Assembly: GCA_946479985.1 (NCBI GenBank)
Contig: CAMLIF010000021.1
Span: 1-41,543, forward strand
Direction of reading: 5' to 3'
From: an uncultured Flavobacteriales bacterium
Lineage (GTDB): Bacteria > Bacteroidota > Bacteroidia > Flavobacteriales > Crocinitomicaceae
Length of the DNA stretch: 41,543 bases
Positions 40,719-41,543 of the stretch are shown here, piece by piece. The position numbers were made by a program, and so were the translations under genes. Position 1 is the first letter of the stretch, and every line of letters starts with the position of its first letter. The notes below the pieces were generated by a model. It was not told where the DNA came from, ran no database searches, and saw nothing but the letters and a program-made list of their open reading frames with translations.

Positions 40719-41543
40719 ATGCTTCAAACAATCGACAAAAAGTACTTAGCGCAGACCGGGAATTTAGAATTACTTGCACGACAAGTTGTGGAAGGATTTA
40801 TTACCGGTTTACACAAAAGTCCGTTTCACGGGTTTTCGGTAGAATTTGCTGAACACAGATTGTACAACAGCGGTGAATCTACGCGCCATATTGACTGGAA
40901 ACTTTTCGGGCGCTCGGAAAAACTATTCACCAAGAAATATGAGGAAGAAACCAATCTTCGTTGTCAGCTGGTATTTGATTGTTCTTCTTCCATGTACTAC
41001 GCTTCCAAATCAAAATGGTCGAAACTGGAATTTGCCCTGCTGGCCGGAGCATCCATTATTGAATTGTTGAAGAAACAACGCGACGCCGTTGGATTGTCAT
41101 TATTCGACGAACAACTTCGCTTAAACACTCCAGCAAAATCTTCGGTTGCTCATCATCGTTTTCTCATTAATGAAATGGAGAAATTGCTGGTTAATTACAA
41201 CGAACAACAGAAAAAAGGCGCAAAAACGATTCAGGCCCTGCATGATCTGGCAGAACTATGCCACAAACGCAGCCTGATCATTCTTTTCTCCGATTTATTG
41301 GACGATCCGAATCAACTGGAGGATTTCATGCAGGCAATCCAGCATTTAAAACATGCCAAACACGAAGTCATTATTTTCAATATTGTAGACTACAAAACGG
41401 AAGTTGAATTCAATCTGGATAACCGACCGGTGAACCTGGTTGATATGGAAACAGGCGAACGCATGAAGCTTCACCCGAATGAAGTAAAGAAAGCGTATTC
41501 GGAAAGCGTAAAAGCCTATTTCGATGAAGTGGCACTAAGATGT
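40719..41543 (+). CDS. DUF58 domain protein (3' end beyond the window)
   Basis: The frame opens at ATG 40719 and stays open to the last base of the window, giving 275 residues. Family marks: GLHKSPFHGFSVEFAEHRLYNSGESTRHIDWKLFGRSEKLFTKKYEEETNLR, the DUF58 core, then a von-Willebrand-A-like start LVFDCSSSMYY with an Asp-x-Ser-x-Ser metal site, and IILFSDLLDD further on. DUF58 proteins commonly work with MoxR AAA+ ATPases in envelope or stress functions; no moxR gene is visible, but it may lie outside the window. The total length of such proteins is usually about 290-310 aa, so only the last residues are missing. It may share a transcript with the EamA gene. Confidence 0.9.
   Translation, partial: MLQTIDKKYLAQTGNLELLARQVVEGFITGLHKSPFHGFSVEFAEHRLYNSGESTRHIDWKLFGRSEKLFTKKYEEETNLRCQLVFDCSSSMYYASKSKWSKLEFALLAGASIIELLKKQRDAVGLSLFDEQLRLNTPAKSSVAHHRFLINEMEKLLVNYNEQQKKGAKTIQALHDLAELCHKRSLIILFSDLLDDPNQLEDFMQAIQHLKHAKHEVIIFNIVDYKTEVEFNLDNRPVNLVDMETGERMKLHPNEVKKAYSESVKAYFDEVALRC

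Noticed and set aside
1..41543. CRISPR array, phage-defence island, integrase or transposase
   Set aside because: No regularly spaced repeats, no Cas, restriction, toxin-antitoxin, integrase or DDE-type genes were seen in any frame; the only hints of mobility are the GIY-YIG fragment, the KilA-N gene and small repeats.

Overview
The window reads as an ordinary, gene-dense chromosomal segment of a member of the Bacteroidota, most likely order Flavobacteriales. The evidence is a large secreted PKD-repeat protein that starts with the SHIVGGEMYY signature and ends in a gliding-motility/type B sorting domain of the type IX secretion system, a reg_prop/Y_Y_Y sensor kinase paired with a LytTR regulator, a KilA-N protein, a DUF6952 protein, AT-rich spacers without Shine-Dalgarno sites, and many TAnnTTTG boxes (the -7 element of Bacteroidetes sigma factors) in front of genes. 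A relative of Fluviicola/Crocinitomicaceae is my guess; it is not proven by the sequence. No CRISPR array, rRNA, prophage or intact insertion sequence was seen.

Layout. 1-1412: the start of a GIY-YIG nuclease gene (cut by the window edge) directly behind a CAU-anticodon tRNA and its terminator, then heme A synthase. 1580-4297: a KilA-N gene carrying a perfect 30-bp palindrome, an NAD(P)-binding YeeZ-like protein, a repeat-bearing convergent gap, and a secreted DUF4412 protein. 4402-8155: a LytTR/sensor-kinase pair. 8337-13381: the giant adhesin-like secreted protein and two tandem WG-repeat paralogues. 13481-18407: a TMTC-like membrane/TPR protein, then an oxidative-stress block (DUF6952, thioredoxin, AhpC-type peroxiredoxin, Dps, and a divergent OxyR-like regulator with both redox cysteines). 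18548-21100: a TPR histidine kinase and NarL-type regulator. 21296-25867: gamma-carbonic-anhydrase-like protein, group III truncated globin, a previously unlisted 43-aa lipoprotein between direct repeats, LysA, and a MuiA/DUF4139 protein. 25933-29296 (minus): a leucine-rich-repeat-like protein, LacI regulator, NAD kinase and CBS protein, probably one transcription unit. 29420-30893: PdxJ and a HAD-CPCC fusion. 30914-32333 (minus): an alpha/beta hydrolase and a lipid-anchored signal-peptidase-I-like protein that lacks both catalytic residues. 32428-38675 (minus): a complete tripartite RND efflux operon behind its TetR repressor, with a clear operator. 38931-41543: an outer-membrane barrel protein, an EamA transporter and a DUF58 protein cut by the window end.

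How it fits together. The redox block is the most coherent physiological unit: OxyR-like sensor, Dps iron store, peroxiredoxin and a thioredoxin that could reduce it. The efflux block is a textbook TetR-TolC-HlyD-RND arrangement. I do not see a compelling new multi-gene defence or mobile system. The points most worth a second look are the perfect palindrome inside the KilA-N gene, the dead signal peptidase homologue, the HAD-CPCC fusion, the tRNA-linked GIY-YIG gene, the repeat-flanked mini-lipoprotein and several regulatory dyads.
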